From an uncultured Prevotella sp. (GTDB lineage Bacteria; Bacteroidota; Bacteroidia; Bacteroidales; Bacteroidaceae), in assembly GCA_937898715.1 (NCBI GenBank), contig CALEKA010000002.1, positions 1-22,072 of the forward strand: a stretch of DNA of 22,072 nt. Direction: 5' to 3'. The notes under the pieces were generated by a model. The model worked only from the letters and a program-made list of their open reading frames with translations, had not been told where the DNA came from and did not search any database. A program made the position numbers and the translations under genes. Positions 14,449 to 22,072 of the stretch are shown piece by piece. Numbering within the stretch: position 1 is the first letter of the stretch; every line of letters begins with the position of its first letter.

Positions 14449-15981
14449 ATGAGTGAAAATAGCTTGAAACACGGGATCATCTCGCAGATTATCGGTGCGG
14501 TAATCGACGTCAAGTTCGATACGCAAGGACAAGACGCGAAAGAAGTGTTGCCCCGTATCCACGAAGCACTCGAAGTAACTCACCCCGATGGGCGAAAAAT
14601 TATCATCGAAGTGCAGCAACACATTGGCGAAGACACTGTGCGCACCGTAGCAATGGACAATACCGACGGACTGAGCCGCGGATTGGAAGTAACACGTACG
14701 GGAGCTCCTATATCCATGCCTACAGGTGATCAGATTAAGGGAAGAATGATGAATGTTACAGGCGATTCGATTGATGGCTTAAAGACATTAGATCGTTCTA
14801 CAGGTACCTATCCTATCCACCGCGAACCACCTAAGTTTGAAGACCTGAAGACAAGTAGCGAAGTGCTCTACACAGGCATTAAAGTGATCGACCTTCTCGA
14901 ACCTTACGCTAAGGGTGGTAAGATTGGCCTCTTTGGTGGTGCTGGTGTAGGCAAGACCGTGCTTATCATGGAGCTCATCAATAATATTGCCAAAGGACAC
15001 GACGGATTCTCCGTATTCGCTGGTGTAGGTGAACGTACTCGTGAGGGTAACGACCTATTGCGCGAAATGATTGAAAGCGGCGTTGTACGCTATGGCAAAG
15101 AGTTTGAAGAGTCAATGGAAAAAGGCGAATGGGATCTGTCGAAGGTCGACTATAATGAAGTAGCCAAGAGCCAAGCCACACTTGTCTATGGTCAGATGAA
15201 TGAACCGCCTGGAGCACGTTCTTCTGTTGCCCTTTCAGGATTGTCTATTGCCGAAAGTTTCCGTGATGCTGGTGCTAAGGAGGGTAAGACATCCGATATA
15301 TTGTTCTTCATTGACAACATATTCCGTTTTACACAAGCCGGCTCTGAAGTATCAGCCCTCTTAGGACGTATGCCTTCTGCAGTGGGCTATCAGCCTACAT
15401 TGGCAAGCGAAATGGGCGCCATGCAAGAACGTATCACTTCTACGAAGAATGGTTCTATTACATCCATCCAGGCAGTCTATGTACCTGCCGACGACTTAAC
15501 TGACCCTGCTCCTGCTACCACATTTACTCACTTGGATGCTACCACAGTGCTGAGCCGTAAGATTACAGAGCTTGGTATCTATCCCGCTGTGGACCCCTTG
15601 GATTCTACATCACGAATTCTTGATCCGAAAGTAATCGGCGAAGAACATTACAATTGTGCCCAACGCGTTAAGCAGATCTTGCAGAAATATAAGGAGTTAC
15701 AAGACATCATTGCCATCTTAGGCATGGACGAACTCTCCGATGAGGATCGCTTGACTGTAAACAGAGCACGCCGCGTGCAACGCTTCTTGAGTCAACCATT
15801 TACTGTGGCCGAGAAGTTCACAGGTGTCCCTGGTGTGATGGTTCCCATCGATGAAGTGATTCGCGGATTCAACATGATTCTCGATGGCGAAGTTGACGAC
15901 CTGCCCGAACAGGCATTCCTCAATGTAGGTACCATCAATGAAGCCATCGAAAAGGGCAAGAAGCTCATGGCACAAGCATAA
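14449..15981 (+). CDS. atpD: F1Fo ATP synthase subunit beta
   Basis: A 510-residue catalytic subunit of the F1 head: it carries the three nucleotide sites that make ATP. Walker A GGAGVGKT is at 163-170, followed by GERTREGNDLLREMIESGV. The Walker B region is ILFFIDNIFRFTQAGSEVSALLGRMPSAVGYQPTLA, and the DELSDEDRL segment near the C-terminus is the DELSEED-type lever that contacts gamma. The N-terminal barrel begins HGIISQIIGAVIDVKF. Residues 1-5 and the insert near 30-50 are typical Bacteroidetes variation. It is first in the operon, unlike in E. coli where beta comes near the end. A strong hairpin follows its stop. Confidence 0.98.
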   Translation: MSENSLKHGIISQIIGAVIDVKFDTQGQDAKEVLPRIHEALEVTHPDGRKIIIEVQQHIGEDTVRTVAMDNTDGLSRGLEVTRTGAPISMPTGDQIKGRMMNVTGDSIDGLKTLDRSTGTYPIHREPPKFEDLKTSSEVLYTGIKVIDLLEPYAKGGKIGLFGGAGVGKTVLIMELINNIAKGHDGFSVFAGVGERTREGNDLLREMIESGVVRYGKEFEESMEKGEWDLSKVDYNEVAKSQATLVYGQMNEPPGARSSVALSGLSIAESFRDAGAKEGKTSDILFFIDNIFRFTQAGSEVSALLGRMPSAVGYQPTLASEMGAMQERITSTKNGSITSIQAVYVPADDLTDPAPATTFTHLDATTVLSRKITELGIYPAVDPLDSTSRILDPKVIGEEHYNCAQRVKQILQKYKELQDIIAILGMDELSDEDRLTVNRARRVQRFLSQPFTVAEKFTGVPGVMVPIDEVIRGFNMILDGEVDDLPEQAFLNVGTINEAIEKGKKLMAQA

Positions 15982-15990
15982 TAGAGGCAC

Positions 15991-16051
15991 AGGGTAGAAT
16001 TCTTGCATTGCATTTTCCAACCGAAGATGCACAATGCAAGAATTCTACCCT
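15991..16051 (+). promoter_or_regulatory. perfect 20-bp hairpin between atpD and atpC
   Basis: Positions 15991-16010 and 16032-16051 are exact reverse complements (20 of 20), with a 21-base loop that can pair further (CAT / ATG) beside a bulge. It begins nine bases after the atpD stop and ends 22 bases before the atpC ATG. No T-run follows, so full termination is unlikely because seven atp genes lie downstream. It may stabilise the atpD 3' end, mark an RNase site or cause partial termination to adjust subunit ratios. Confidence 0.8.
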
Positions 16052-16073
16052 CTCCTCCATAATCATTGACAAC

Positions 16074-16307
16074 ATGAAAGTTACCATAGTCTCGCCAGAA
16101 AAGACTCTTTTCGAAGGCGATGCAGAAAGCGTAAAACTGCCAGGCACAAAAGGTAGATTTGAAGTATTAAACAGACATGCTCCCATCATTTCAACTCTCA
16201 GTAATGGAGATGTGGAATGTGAAGGCAAAGAGCCATTTAAGGTGACTATCAAAGGTGGGTTTGTAGAAGTGGCACACAACGTTGTAGCCATCTGTGTGGA
16301 ATTGTAG
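16074..16307 (+). CDS. atpC: F1Fo ATP synthase subunit epsilon (short form)
   Basis: A 77-residue epsilon subunit of the F1 central stalk. MKVTIVSPEKTLFEGDAESVKLPGTKGRFEVLNRHAPIISTLSNG is the standard N-terminal beta-sandwich, ending with VTIKGGFVEVAHNVVAICVEL. The frame is open upstream to 16008, but that extension would run through the 20-bp hairpin, so the ATG at 16074 is chosen. The C-terminal two-helix domain of about 50 residues, which in E. coli and Bacillus can inhibit rotation, is absent. Short epsilon subunits of this kind occur in Bacteroidetes. It must still link gamma to the c-ring, but inhibition by helix extension is ruled out. Confidence 0.95.
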   Translation: MKVTIVSPEKTLFEGDAESVKLPGTKGRFEVLNRHAPIISTLSNGDVECEGKEPFKVTIKGGFVEVAHNVVAICVEL

Positions 16308-16358
16308 TCAATGTTTACTCACTATTGATTATATACTGAAAACACACCCTATCCCCAC

Positions 16359-16775
16359 ATGGACAACTTACGAAAATACACCTTAGAATCTATTCTGCTG
16401 AAAGCAATTAGCCTATCCGTCACGTGCGTACTACTCTTTTTGGGCGTTCACGCATGTTGCGGTTGGGAAGCAGCTTTGCAACAAGTTCCATTCCTTGTAA
16501 TCACAGCAACGCTGTTTTTTGCACTCAGCATAGCTAGTCACGCTGTTTACCAAATCGTTATGCGACGCGGTGGCAACATCATTACGGGATTCTACATGCT
16601 TTGCAAAGTTGTTCGTCTGTTTTTGGCAATAGCCATCCTCGTGATTTATGCCATTGCCAACCGCCAAAACCTTTTGGCTTTCTCTCTCAACCTTTTAGCA
16701 CTCTATACTGTTAGTATGGTGACTACCATCATCCACTATGCAAAAGTAGAGCATAACTTTAGAAAGAAGCAATGA
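16359..16775 (+). CDS. AtpI-like small membrane protein of the atp operon
   Basis: A 138-residue protein with four predicted membrane segments (about 17-32, 43-62, 82-100 and 105-122). They are separated by short loops, with a basic C-terminus (AKVEHNFRKKQ). Its sequence is poorly conserved and it has no catalytic motif. Its position right before atpB and its size match the small membrane protein found at this place in Bacteroidetes atp operons. By analogy with AtpI (Uncl), such proteins help assemble the c-ring or Fo. The stop overlaps the atpB start (ATGA, 16772-16775), which implies coupled translation. Assignment to the AtpI role rests on position and topology. Confidence 0.75.
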   Translation: MDNLRKYTLESILLKAISLSVTCVLLFLGVHACCGWEAALQQVPFLVITATLFFALSIASHAVYQIVMRRGGNIITGFYMLCKVVRLFLAIAILVIYAIANRQNLLAFSLNLLALYTVSMVTTIIHYAKVEHNFRKKQ

Positions 16776-17845
16776 GATTCTTTAATATCAATCACTTAAG
16801 AACGCTTATAGTTCTAATATTCTCCTTCAGCCTGCTCACGGCTAATGCATCCAATGCATCAACTGGCGGAAGCAGTATTGATGTAAAAGAGATCGTATTA
16901 GGACACATGAGTGATGCTTACGAATGGCATATCACAACTTGGAACGGACGCCATATATCCATTCCCCTACCGGTCATTGTAAAAAGCCAAAACGGAGATT
17001 GGCATGTATTCAGCTCTGCCCGATTTGAAGAAAGCGCCGATCATAGCTACGAGGGATTCTATCTGAATGAAGAGCAAAATGGTAAGATTTATGAACACGT
17101 AGCTGGTGGAGAAGACGTTCGTCCACTCGATTTGAGCATTACAAAAGATGTGGTTCAATTGTGGATAGTCGTAATCGTAATGGCCTCTATCTTCATTGGT
17201 GCAGCTCGTTGGTATAAGGGCCGTAAGCCAAGCGACGAGGCTCCTAAGGGCTTTGTTGGCTTAGTCGAGATGTTTGTCATGTCGATTGTTGACGATCTGA
17301 TTCGCCCATCTGTAGGTGAAAAGCACTATCGGAAGTACGCTCCCTACTTGCTCACAGCGTTCTTCTTTATCTTTATCACAAACTTACTTGGACTAATTCC
17401 TATCTTCCCCGGCGGTGCCAATATTACAGGCAATATCAACATCACGTTTATTTTGGCTGTCATGACCATGCTTTTGGTCAACTTGTTCGGAAATAAGGAA
17501 TATTGGAAAGACATCCTTTGGCCCGCCGTACCCACATGGCTCAAATGCCCCGTACCGATGATGCCTGTCATCGAATTATTTGGCATCTTCACAAAGCCAT
17601 TTGCCTTGATGGTCCGTCTGTTTGCCAACATCATGGGTGGCCACGCCATCATTCTTTCCATTACATGTATCATCTTCATCACTTGCCAATTGGGAGTTGC
17701 CATTGGAGGCCCGCTCACCTTTGTAAGTTTCATTATGATGATATTCATGAACTGCCTGGAATTGTTGGTAGCATTCATCCAAGCTTACGTATTCACCATG
17801 TTGAGCGCCGTATTTATCGGTCTTGCTCATCCTGAACACGAATAA
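16772..17845 (+). CDS. atpB: F1Fo ATP synthase subunit a
   Basis: A 357-residue membrane subunit forming the two proton half-channels against the c-ring. It is longer than the E. coli protein because of an N-terminal extension: a hydrophobic, signal-like stretch (about 8-28, HLRTLIVLIFSFSLLTANA). After this comes a polar domain of about 100 residues (30-130) likely outside the membrane; such extensions are usual in Bacteroidetes. Membrane segments start near residue 131 (VVQLWIVVIVMASIFIGA). The essential arginine is R282 in FALMVRLFANIMGGHAI. The C-terminal helices are LLVAFIQAYVFTMLSAVFIGLAHPEHE, with the Gln and His of the conserved motif. The start overlaps the preceding gene by four bases. 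Confidence 0.97.
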   Translation: MRFFNINHLRTLIVLIFSFSLLTANASNASTGGSSIDVKEIVLGHMSDAYEWHITTWNGRHISIPLPVIVKSQNGDWHVFSSARFEESADHSYEGFYLNEEQNGKIYEHVAGGEDVRPLDLSITKDVVQLWIVVIVMASIFIGAARWYKGRKPSDEAPKGFVGLVEMFVMSIVDDLIRPSVGEKHYRKYAPYLLTAFFFIFITNLLGLIPIFPGGANITGNINITFILAVMTMLLVNLFGNKEYWKDILWPAVPTWLKCPVPMMPVIELFGIFTKPFALMVRLFANIMGGHAIILSITCIIFITCQLGVAIGGPLTFVSFIMMIFMNCLELLVAFIQAYVFTMLSAVFIGLAHPEHE

Positions 17846-17901
17846 GCACACGCAACATTACATTCGCAAATAAAATATTAACCCATAAAATTTAAAACAT
17901 T

Positions 17902-18150
17902 ATGTTTCTCTTACTCGCATTGTTAGAAGCTGCAGGAATTGCAAAGTTAGGCGTAGGTATTGGCGCAGGTATTGCTGCCATCGGTGCTGGTCTTGGTATC
18001 GGTCGCATTGGTAGCGCTGCCATGGAGGCTATCGCTCGCCAGCCTGAGTCTGCCGGTGATATCCGTACAAACATGATCATCATCGCAGCCTTGGTAGAAG
18101 GTGTGGCTCTTTTCGCCGTAATCGTCTGCCTGCTCTGCCTCTTCCTCTAA
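17902..18150 (+). CDS. atpE: F1Fo ATP synthase subunit c
   Basis: An 82-residue hairpin of two membrane helices that forms the rotor ring. The first helix has the glycine repeat GVGIGAGIAAIGAGLGIGRIG, the polar loop is ARQPE (45-49), and the ion-carrying acid is E66 in AALVEGVALF. Aligned without gaps to the sodium-type Ilyobacter c subunit, the Gln ligand position is I33 and the position after the acid is G67 instead of Ser. The sodium ligands are therefore missing and proton coupling is predicted. An A/T-rich leader precedes the ATG. A structured 146-base spacer follows before atpF. Confidence 0.97.
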   Translation: MFLLLALLEAAGIAKLGVGIGAGIAAIGAGLGIGRIGSAAMEAIARQPESAGDIRTNMIIIAALVEGVALFAVIVCLLCLFL

Positions 18151-18159
18151 TAAGTACCC

Positions 18160-18264
18160 GAACCTGTAAGTATGCAACGATGAGCATGCTTACACATCAT
18201 GCATAGCCAAGTCCTCTCATGTAGTCACATAGAGAAGAAGCGGATCTTGCACACCTACAGGTTC
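18160..18264 (+). promoter_or_regulatory. structured spacer between atpE and atpF
   Basis: GAACCTGTA (18160-18168) and TACAGGTTC (18256-18264) pair perfectly and enclose the spacer. Inside, TATGC..ATGA (18171-18182) can pair with TCATGCATA (18197-18205) around a four-base bulge. The stems are not followed by a T-run. Hairpins here may favour stable, abundant atpE mRNA, since about ten c subunits are needed per complex. Function is inferred. Confidence 0.5.
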
Positions 18265-18296
18265 TCAACTTATGCAACTTTAATAAACTCATTACT

Positions 18297-18809
18297 ATGC
18301 AGTCTATCAATCTGCCATCCATACTAACACCAGACTTCGGCCTGCTGTTTTGGATGCTGTTGGCTTTTCTCATAGTTTTCTGCTTGGTAGCGAAATTCGG
18401 TTTTCCTATCATCACGAAAATGGTAGAAGAGCGCAAGAAATATATTGACGAATCACTGCAAAAAGCTCATGAAGCCAACGAAAAGCTGACGGGAATCAAC
18501 CAAGAAAGCGAGCGCATCATCAAAGAAGCACTTGCCAAACAGGCTGAAATCCTCACTCAAGCAAAGGCTACAGGCGACAATATAATCAAAGAAGCACGTG
18601 AAAAAGCGCAAGTTGAAGGTTCCAAACTGATACTTGATGCAAAAGCACAGATTGCAACAGAGAAAGAGAATGCTCTGCGAGACATTCGTCAGACAGTAGC
18701 CGATCTTTCTATCTTAATTGCAGAAAAAGTGGTTCGTCAAAAACTTGCCGACAACAACGAACAGCAGAAACTCATTGAGAAGATGCTCGACGAGGTCTGC
18801 AAGAATTGA
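18297..18809 (+). CDS. atpF: F1Fo ATP synthase subunit b
   Basis: A 170-residue peripheral-stalk subunit that holds the F1 head to subunit a. One membrane helix lies near the N-terminus (about 14-32, FGLLFWMLLAFLIVFCLVA), followed by FGFPIITKMVEERKKYIDESL. A long charged helix, rich in Lys, Glu and Ala (about 45-165), should form the dimeric coiled stalk. Length is normal for a single b type; no second b' gene is present, so a homodimer is expected. atpH follows after 114 bases, an unusually loose spacing for this operon. Confidence 0.95.
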   Translation: MQSINLPSILTPDFGLLFWMLLAFLIVFCLVAKFGFPIITKMVEERKKYIDESLQKAHEANEKLTGINQESERIIKEALAKQAEILTQAKATGDNIIKEAREKAQVEGSKLILDAKAQIATEKENALRDIRQTVADLSILIAEKVVRQKLADNNEQQKLIEKMLDEVCKN

Positions 18810-18923
18810 TCGTTTTTCTTTAAGGATTTTGCTTACGAGCATTAAACCATACTCCTTATATAAATGAGGAATAGCAGTCATGCTTCACTAACTCTGTCCT
18901 TATCTGAATAACAAAGCACGCTT

Positions 18924-19463
18924 ATGGATTTAGGCATCATATCAATGCGCTATGCAAAAGCTCTTATGCTCTTTGCCACCGAAAAGCACGAAGATGAAAA
19001 GGTCTATCAGGAGACCGCCACTATGGCTGAAAACTTTTTAGCCATACCGCAGTTACAGATGGCCATGATTAATCCCGTGATTTCGGAAGAACAGAAAGCA
19101 AAGCTCTTGCTTACTGCTGCATGTGGACAAAACGCACCAACGCAATCGCTTAAACGATTCGTCGAACTCGTCATTAAAAAGACCCGTGCCGACATTATGC
19201 TGTTCATAGCCCATTCCTATGGCACCATCTATCGTGAAGCCAAACATATTATTCACAGTAAATTGGTGGTGCCAACTCAACTTGATGCAGAGATTATCAA
19301 TCGACTTCAGAAAATGGTCGAAGACAAATCGCAATGCAAAGTGGACTTCAAAGTACAGGAAAAGCCCGAAATCGAAGGTGGTTTCATCCTGGAATACGGC
19401 ACATATCGTTTGGATGCAAGCGTTCGCACGCAACTTGCTAAACTTAAACGAGAATTACATTAA
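18924..19463 (+). CDS. atpH: F1Fo ATP synthase subunit delta
   Basis: A 179-residue subunit that caps the F1 head and joins it to the b stalk. MDLGIISMRYAKALMLFATEK is the typical start of the N-terminal helical bundle. LFIAHSYGTIYREAKHIIHSKLVVPTQLDAEIINRLQKMVEDK corresponds to the conserved middle, and EIEGGFILEYGTYRLDASVRTQLAKLKREL is the C-terminal signature (GGxxLxxGxxxxDxSVxxxLxxL). It ends 13 bases before atpA. The N-terminus directly follows atpF's long spacer, in which I see no clear promoter. Confidence 0.95.
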   Translation: MDLGIISMRYAKALMLFATEKHEDEKVYQETATMAENFLAIPQLQMAMINPVISEEQKAKLLLTAACGQNAPTQSLKRFVELVIKKTRADIMLFIAHSYGTIYREAKHIIHSKLVVPTQLDAEIINRLQKMVEDKSQCKVDFKVQEKPEIEGGFILEYGTYRLDASVRTQLAKLKRELH

Positions 19464-19476
19464 CTAATAAGAACAA

Positions 19477-21063
19477 ATGTCCAACAATATAAAACCCAGC
19501 GAAGTAAGCGAAGTTTTATTGCGCGAACTTCAAGATATCAAGACCGATGTCAAGTTTGAAGAAGTGGGTGTTGTTCTCTCTATCGGTGATGGCGTAGCCC
19601 ATATCTACGGACTTACCAACGTGACAGAGAACGAACTCATCGAATTTGAAAACGGTGTGATGGGCGTTGCCATGAACCTTGAGGAAGATAATGTGGGTGC
19701 TGTGTTGCTCGGATCTTCTGAAGGGATCAAAGAAGGACAAAGCGTAAAGCGCACAGGCAAAGTCGCCTCCATCGAAGTAAGCGACGAAATGCTTGGCCGC
19801 GTAATCGACCCTCTGGGCAATCCTATTGACGGAGGAAAGGCTATCGAAGGCAAAAAGTACTTGATGCCACTCGACCGAAAAGCACCTGGTGTCATCTACA
19901 GACAACCCGTAACACAAGCTCTTCAGACAGGCCTTAAGAGCGTCGACTCTATGATTCCTATCGGTCGTGGACAACGTGAGTTGATCATCGGCGACCGTCA
20001 GACAGGAAAAACAGCCATCGCAATCGACACAATCATCAATCAGAAGAACAACTTTGCTGCAGGCGATCCAGTATATTGTATCTACGTAGCTATCGGCCAA
20101 AAGGCTTCTACCGTAGCCAACATCGTAAACACGCTCAAACAGGCTGGTGCGATGGACTATAGCATCATCGTAAGTGCTACAGCAGGCGAACCGGCTGCTC
20201 TGCAATACTATGCTGCATTTGCAGGCGCTGCCATTGGTGAATATTTCCGTGATAGAGGTATGCATGCATTGGTAGTCTACGACGACCTTTCTAAGCAAGC
20301 CGTAGCTTATCGTGAGATTTCATTGATTCTTCGCCGTCCATCAGGACGTGAAGCCTATCCTGGTGATGTATTCTATCTCCACTCTCGTCTGCTCGAACGC
20401 GCTGCTAAGATTAACAATCAGCAGGAAGTGGCAGAAAAGATGAACGATCTTCCCGAAAGTCTTAAGGGACTTGTCAAGGGAGGTGGCTCACTGACGGCTC
20501 TGCCTATCATCGAGACACAAGCTGGCGACGTTTCTGCTTACATTCCTACCAATGTAATCTCTATCACCGATGGACAGATTTATTTGGACACCAACTTGTT
20601 CAACCAAGGTTTCCGTCCCGCCATCGATGTAGGTATCTCAGTTAGCCGTGTAGGTGGTGCCGCACAGATTAAGAGTATGAAGAAAGTGGCTGGTACGCTG
20701 AAGATAGACCAGGCTCAGTATCGTGAATTGGAAGCATTTGCCAAGTTCTCTTCCGATATGGATCCCGTAACAGCCATGACCATTGATCGTGGACGTAAGA
20801 ACAACCAGTTGCTGATTCAAGCTCAGTATAGCCCTATGCCTGTAGCAGAGCAAGTAGCTATTCTCTATTGCGGTACACATGGTTTGCTCAAAGACGTTCC
20901 TCTTGATAAGGTTCGAGATTTCCAAGATACCTTCCTTCAAGTGATTCGTTCGCAGTATGCAGATAGCGTGCTGAAAGAATTAGCTGAAGGAAAACTTACA
21001 GAGGAAGTTTGCCAGAACATCGAAAAAGTAGCTGCCGACGTAGCTGGACAATATAAAGCATAA
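19477..21063 (+). CDS. atpA: F1Fo ATP synthase subunit alpha
   Basis: A 528-residue non-catalytic nucleotide-binding subunit alternating with beta in the F1 hexamer. Walker A GDRQTGKT is at 172-179. ALVVYDDLSKQAVAYREISLILRRPSGREAYPGDVFYLHSRLLERAAK spans the Walker B region and subunit interface. R391 in ISVSRVGGAAQ is the arginine finger that reaches into the beta site. The N-terminal IKPSEVSEVLLRELQDIK segment is where delta binds. The protein is intact and of normal length. Gaps are 13 bases from atpH and 5 bases to atpG. Confidence 0.98.
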   Translation: MSNNIKPSEVSEVLLRELQDIKTDVKFEEVGVVLSIGDGVAHIYGLTNVTENELIEFENGVMGVAMNLEEDNVGAVLLGSSEGIKEGQSVKRTGKVASIEVSDEMLGRVIDPLGNPIDGGKAIEGKKYLMPLDRKAPGVIYRQPVTQALQTGLKSVDSMIPIGRGQRELIIGDRQTGKTAIAIDTIINQKNNFAAGDPVYCIYVAIGQKASTVANIVNTLKQAGAMDYSIIVSATAGEPAALQYYAAFAGAAIGEYFRDRGMHALVVYDDLSKQAVAYREISLILRRPSGREAYPGDVFYLHSRLLERAAKINNQQEVAEKMNDLPESLKGLVKGGGSLTALPIIETQAGDVSAYIPTNVISITDGQIYLDTNLFNQGFRPAIDVGISVSRVGGAAQIKSMKKVAGTLKIDQAQYRELEAFAKFSSDMDPVTAMTIDRGRKNNQLLIQAQYSPMPVAEQVAILYCGTHGLLKDVPLDKVRDFQDTFLQVIRSQYADSVLKELAEGKLTEEVCQNIEKVAADVAGQYKA

Positions 21064-21068
21064 TCATT

Positions 21069-21947
21069 ATGGCCTCACTCAAAGAAGTTAAAACGCGAAT
21101 TGCATCGGTGAACAGCACTCGAAAGATTACGAGTGCCATGAAGATGGTTGCGTCTTCTAAACTTCACCACGCACAACAGGCCATTGAAAGCATGCGACCT
21201 TACGAGCATCAGCTCTCTCACATCATGTCTACTTTTGTAGCCAGCATGGAAGGAAGCGTTGAAAGCCCGTATGCAGGTTCACGCGATGTAAAACGAGTAG
21301 CTATCGTTGTATACACATCCAACTCCTCTCTATGCGGCGCATTCAATGCCAATGTAGTAAAAGCTTTCAACCATAAGTTGGACAACTACAAGAAAGAAGG
21401 AATCGAAGTTACCAAGGTTTATGCTTTAGGAAAGAAAGCTGCCGATGCTGTAGCCAAAGCGGGATATGACAATCCTACAGACTACTCTACCCTATTGGAT
21501 CATCCTTCCTACGAAAAAGCTTCAGCCATTGCAGCCGAAATCATGGATTTGTATACTACCGAACAGATTGACAAGGCTGAGCTTATTTATCATCACTTCA
21601 AGAGCGCAGGTTCGCAAATCCTTACTGAGGAAACTTTCCTCCCAATTGAATTGGACACCTCAACCAGCAATGGACAGGAAGAAAGCAAGCAAGCGATTGA
21701 TTTCATTGCAGAGCCCTCAAAAGAAGAGGTCATTGCAGAATTGATTCCCAAATCACTTCACCTAAAGCTCTTCACAGCCCTGCTTGACAGTCTTGCAAGT
21801 GAACATGCAGCGCGAGTTATCGCCATGCAAGCAGCAACCGACAATGCTGATGATCTGCTACGCGAACTGACCTTGACATACAACAAGACACGTCAGCAAG
21901 CCATCACATCAGAACTGCTCGATATCGTAGGTGGAAGTATGCAGTAG
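21069..21947 (+). CDS. atpG: F1Fo ATP synthase subunit gamma
   Basis: A 292-residue central rotor shaft. The N-terminal helix MASLKEVKTRIASVNSTRKITSAMKMVASSKLHHAQ and the C-terminal helix MQAATDNADDLLRELTLTYNKTRQQAITSELLDIVGG pair as the coiled coil inside the alpha-beta ring. Between them is the Rossmann-like region (VAIVVYTSNSSLCGAFNANVVKAF). Within it, SNSSLCGAFN replaces the more common SDRGLCGGLN. An acidic segment at about 190-225 (ELDTSTSNGQEESKQAIDFIAEPSKEEV) is a lineage-specific insert or loop. It is the last gene of the operon here; the 125 bases left show no clear terminator. Confidence 0.96.
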   Translation: MASLKEVKTRIASVNSTRKITSAMKMVASSKLHHAQQAIESMRPYEHQLSHIMSTFVASMEGSVESPYAGSRDVKRVAIVVYTSNSSLCGAFNANVVKAFNHKLDNYKKEGIEVTKVYALGKKAADAVAKAGYDNPTDYSTLLDHPSYEKASAIAAEIMDLYTTEQIDKAELIYHHFKSAGSQILTEETFLPIELDTSTSNGQEESKQAIDFIAEPSKEEVIAELIPKSLHLKLFTALLDSLASEHAARVIAMQAATDNADDLLRELTLTYNKTRQQAITSELLDIVGGSMQ

Positions 21948-22072
21948 CCCAACTTTCGATTGTAAAGAAGAACGCACAGAATTTGCATTGTAATAGCGAC
22001 GAATCAATCCTTGCTAAAAGGTAAGCATCCCATACAAGCCGTATTGTAGAAACAAATAAGCCAAAGTCCATC

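Noticed and set aside
16008..16073. 22-residue N-terminal extension of atpC
   Set aside because: The extension would be encoded by the loop and right arm of the 20-bp hairpin, and the epsilon family starts at MKVTIVSPEK.
19516..20298. 260-codon open frame on the minus strand
   Set aside because: It lies fully inside atpA, which is unmistakable on the plus strand. The Cys-rich, domain-free translation is typical of a shadow frame.

Overview
The window looks like chromosomal DNA of a Bacteroidales bacterium, probably Prevotella-like. The F-type ATP synthase genes run in the Bacteroidetes order (beta, epsilon, a small membrane protein, a, c, b, delta, alpha, gamma). Several promoters fit the Bacteroidetes pattern (TTTG, 19-20 bases, TAnnTTTG). 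A small protein carries a type IX secretion-like C-terminal domain. Start codons mostly lack Shine-Dalgarno sequences and have A/T-rich leaders. The genus is inferred.

Layout. 1-908 is gene-free and packed with repeats: an 82-base tandem repeat cut by the window edge, a duplicated 46-base hairpin element and a 22-base tandem array. A small membrane protein (909-1205, minus) and tRNA-Thr(CGU) (1515-1587, minus), with its own promoter and terminator, follow. Next on the minus strand is a large exported WG-repeat / InlB-like protein (2093-4552). A minus-strand cluster then reads, in transcription order, ECF sigma factor, probable anti-sigma protein, Spy/CpxP-like periplasmic protein and a PIF1-like helicase with a C-terminal HRDC domain (8511 down to 4926). 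A minimal exported protein with a sorting-domain-like C-terminus lies at 8629-8988 (minus).

From 9112 the strand switches to plus. A promoter and TPP riboswitch lead into thiE and thiC, ending at a strong hairpin. A second repeat-rich gap (11744-12992) holds a long inverted repeat, related to a hairpin at 1951-2011, and a 23-base tandem array. A DUF486 membrane protein and a TtcA-like tRNA thiolation enzyme follow as a pair. The atp operon (promoter about 14263-14293; genes 14449-21947) fills the rest. It has a perfect 20-bp hairpin between atpD and atpC, a structured atpE-atpF spacer and an epsilon subunit without its C-terminal helical domain.

Functionally the window joins energy conversion (a complete F1Fo set, predicted proton-coupled), TPP-controlled thiamine synthesis (thiE and thiC only), envelope-stress-type regulation and tRNA modification. 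I did not find a clearly new multi-gene system. The least ordinary signals are the repeat families in the gaps, the hairpins inside the atp operon and the helicase placed behind a sigma/anti-sigma pair.
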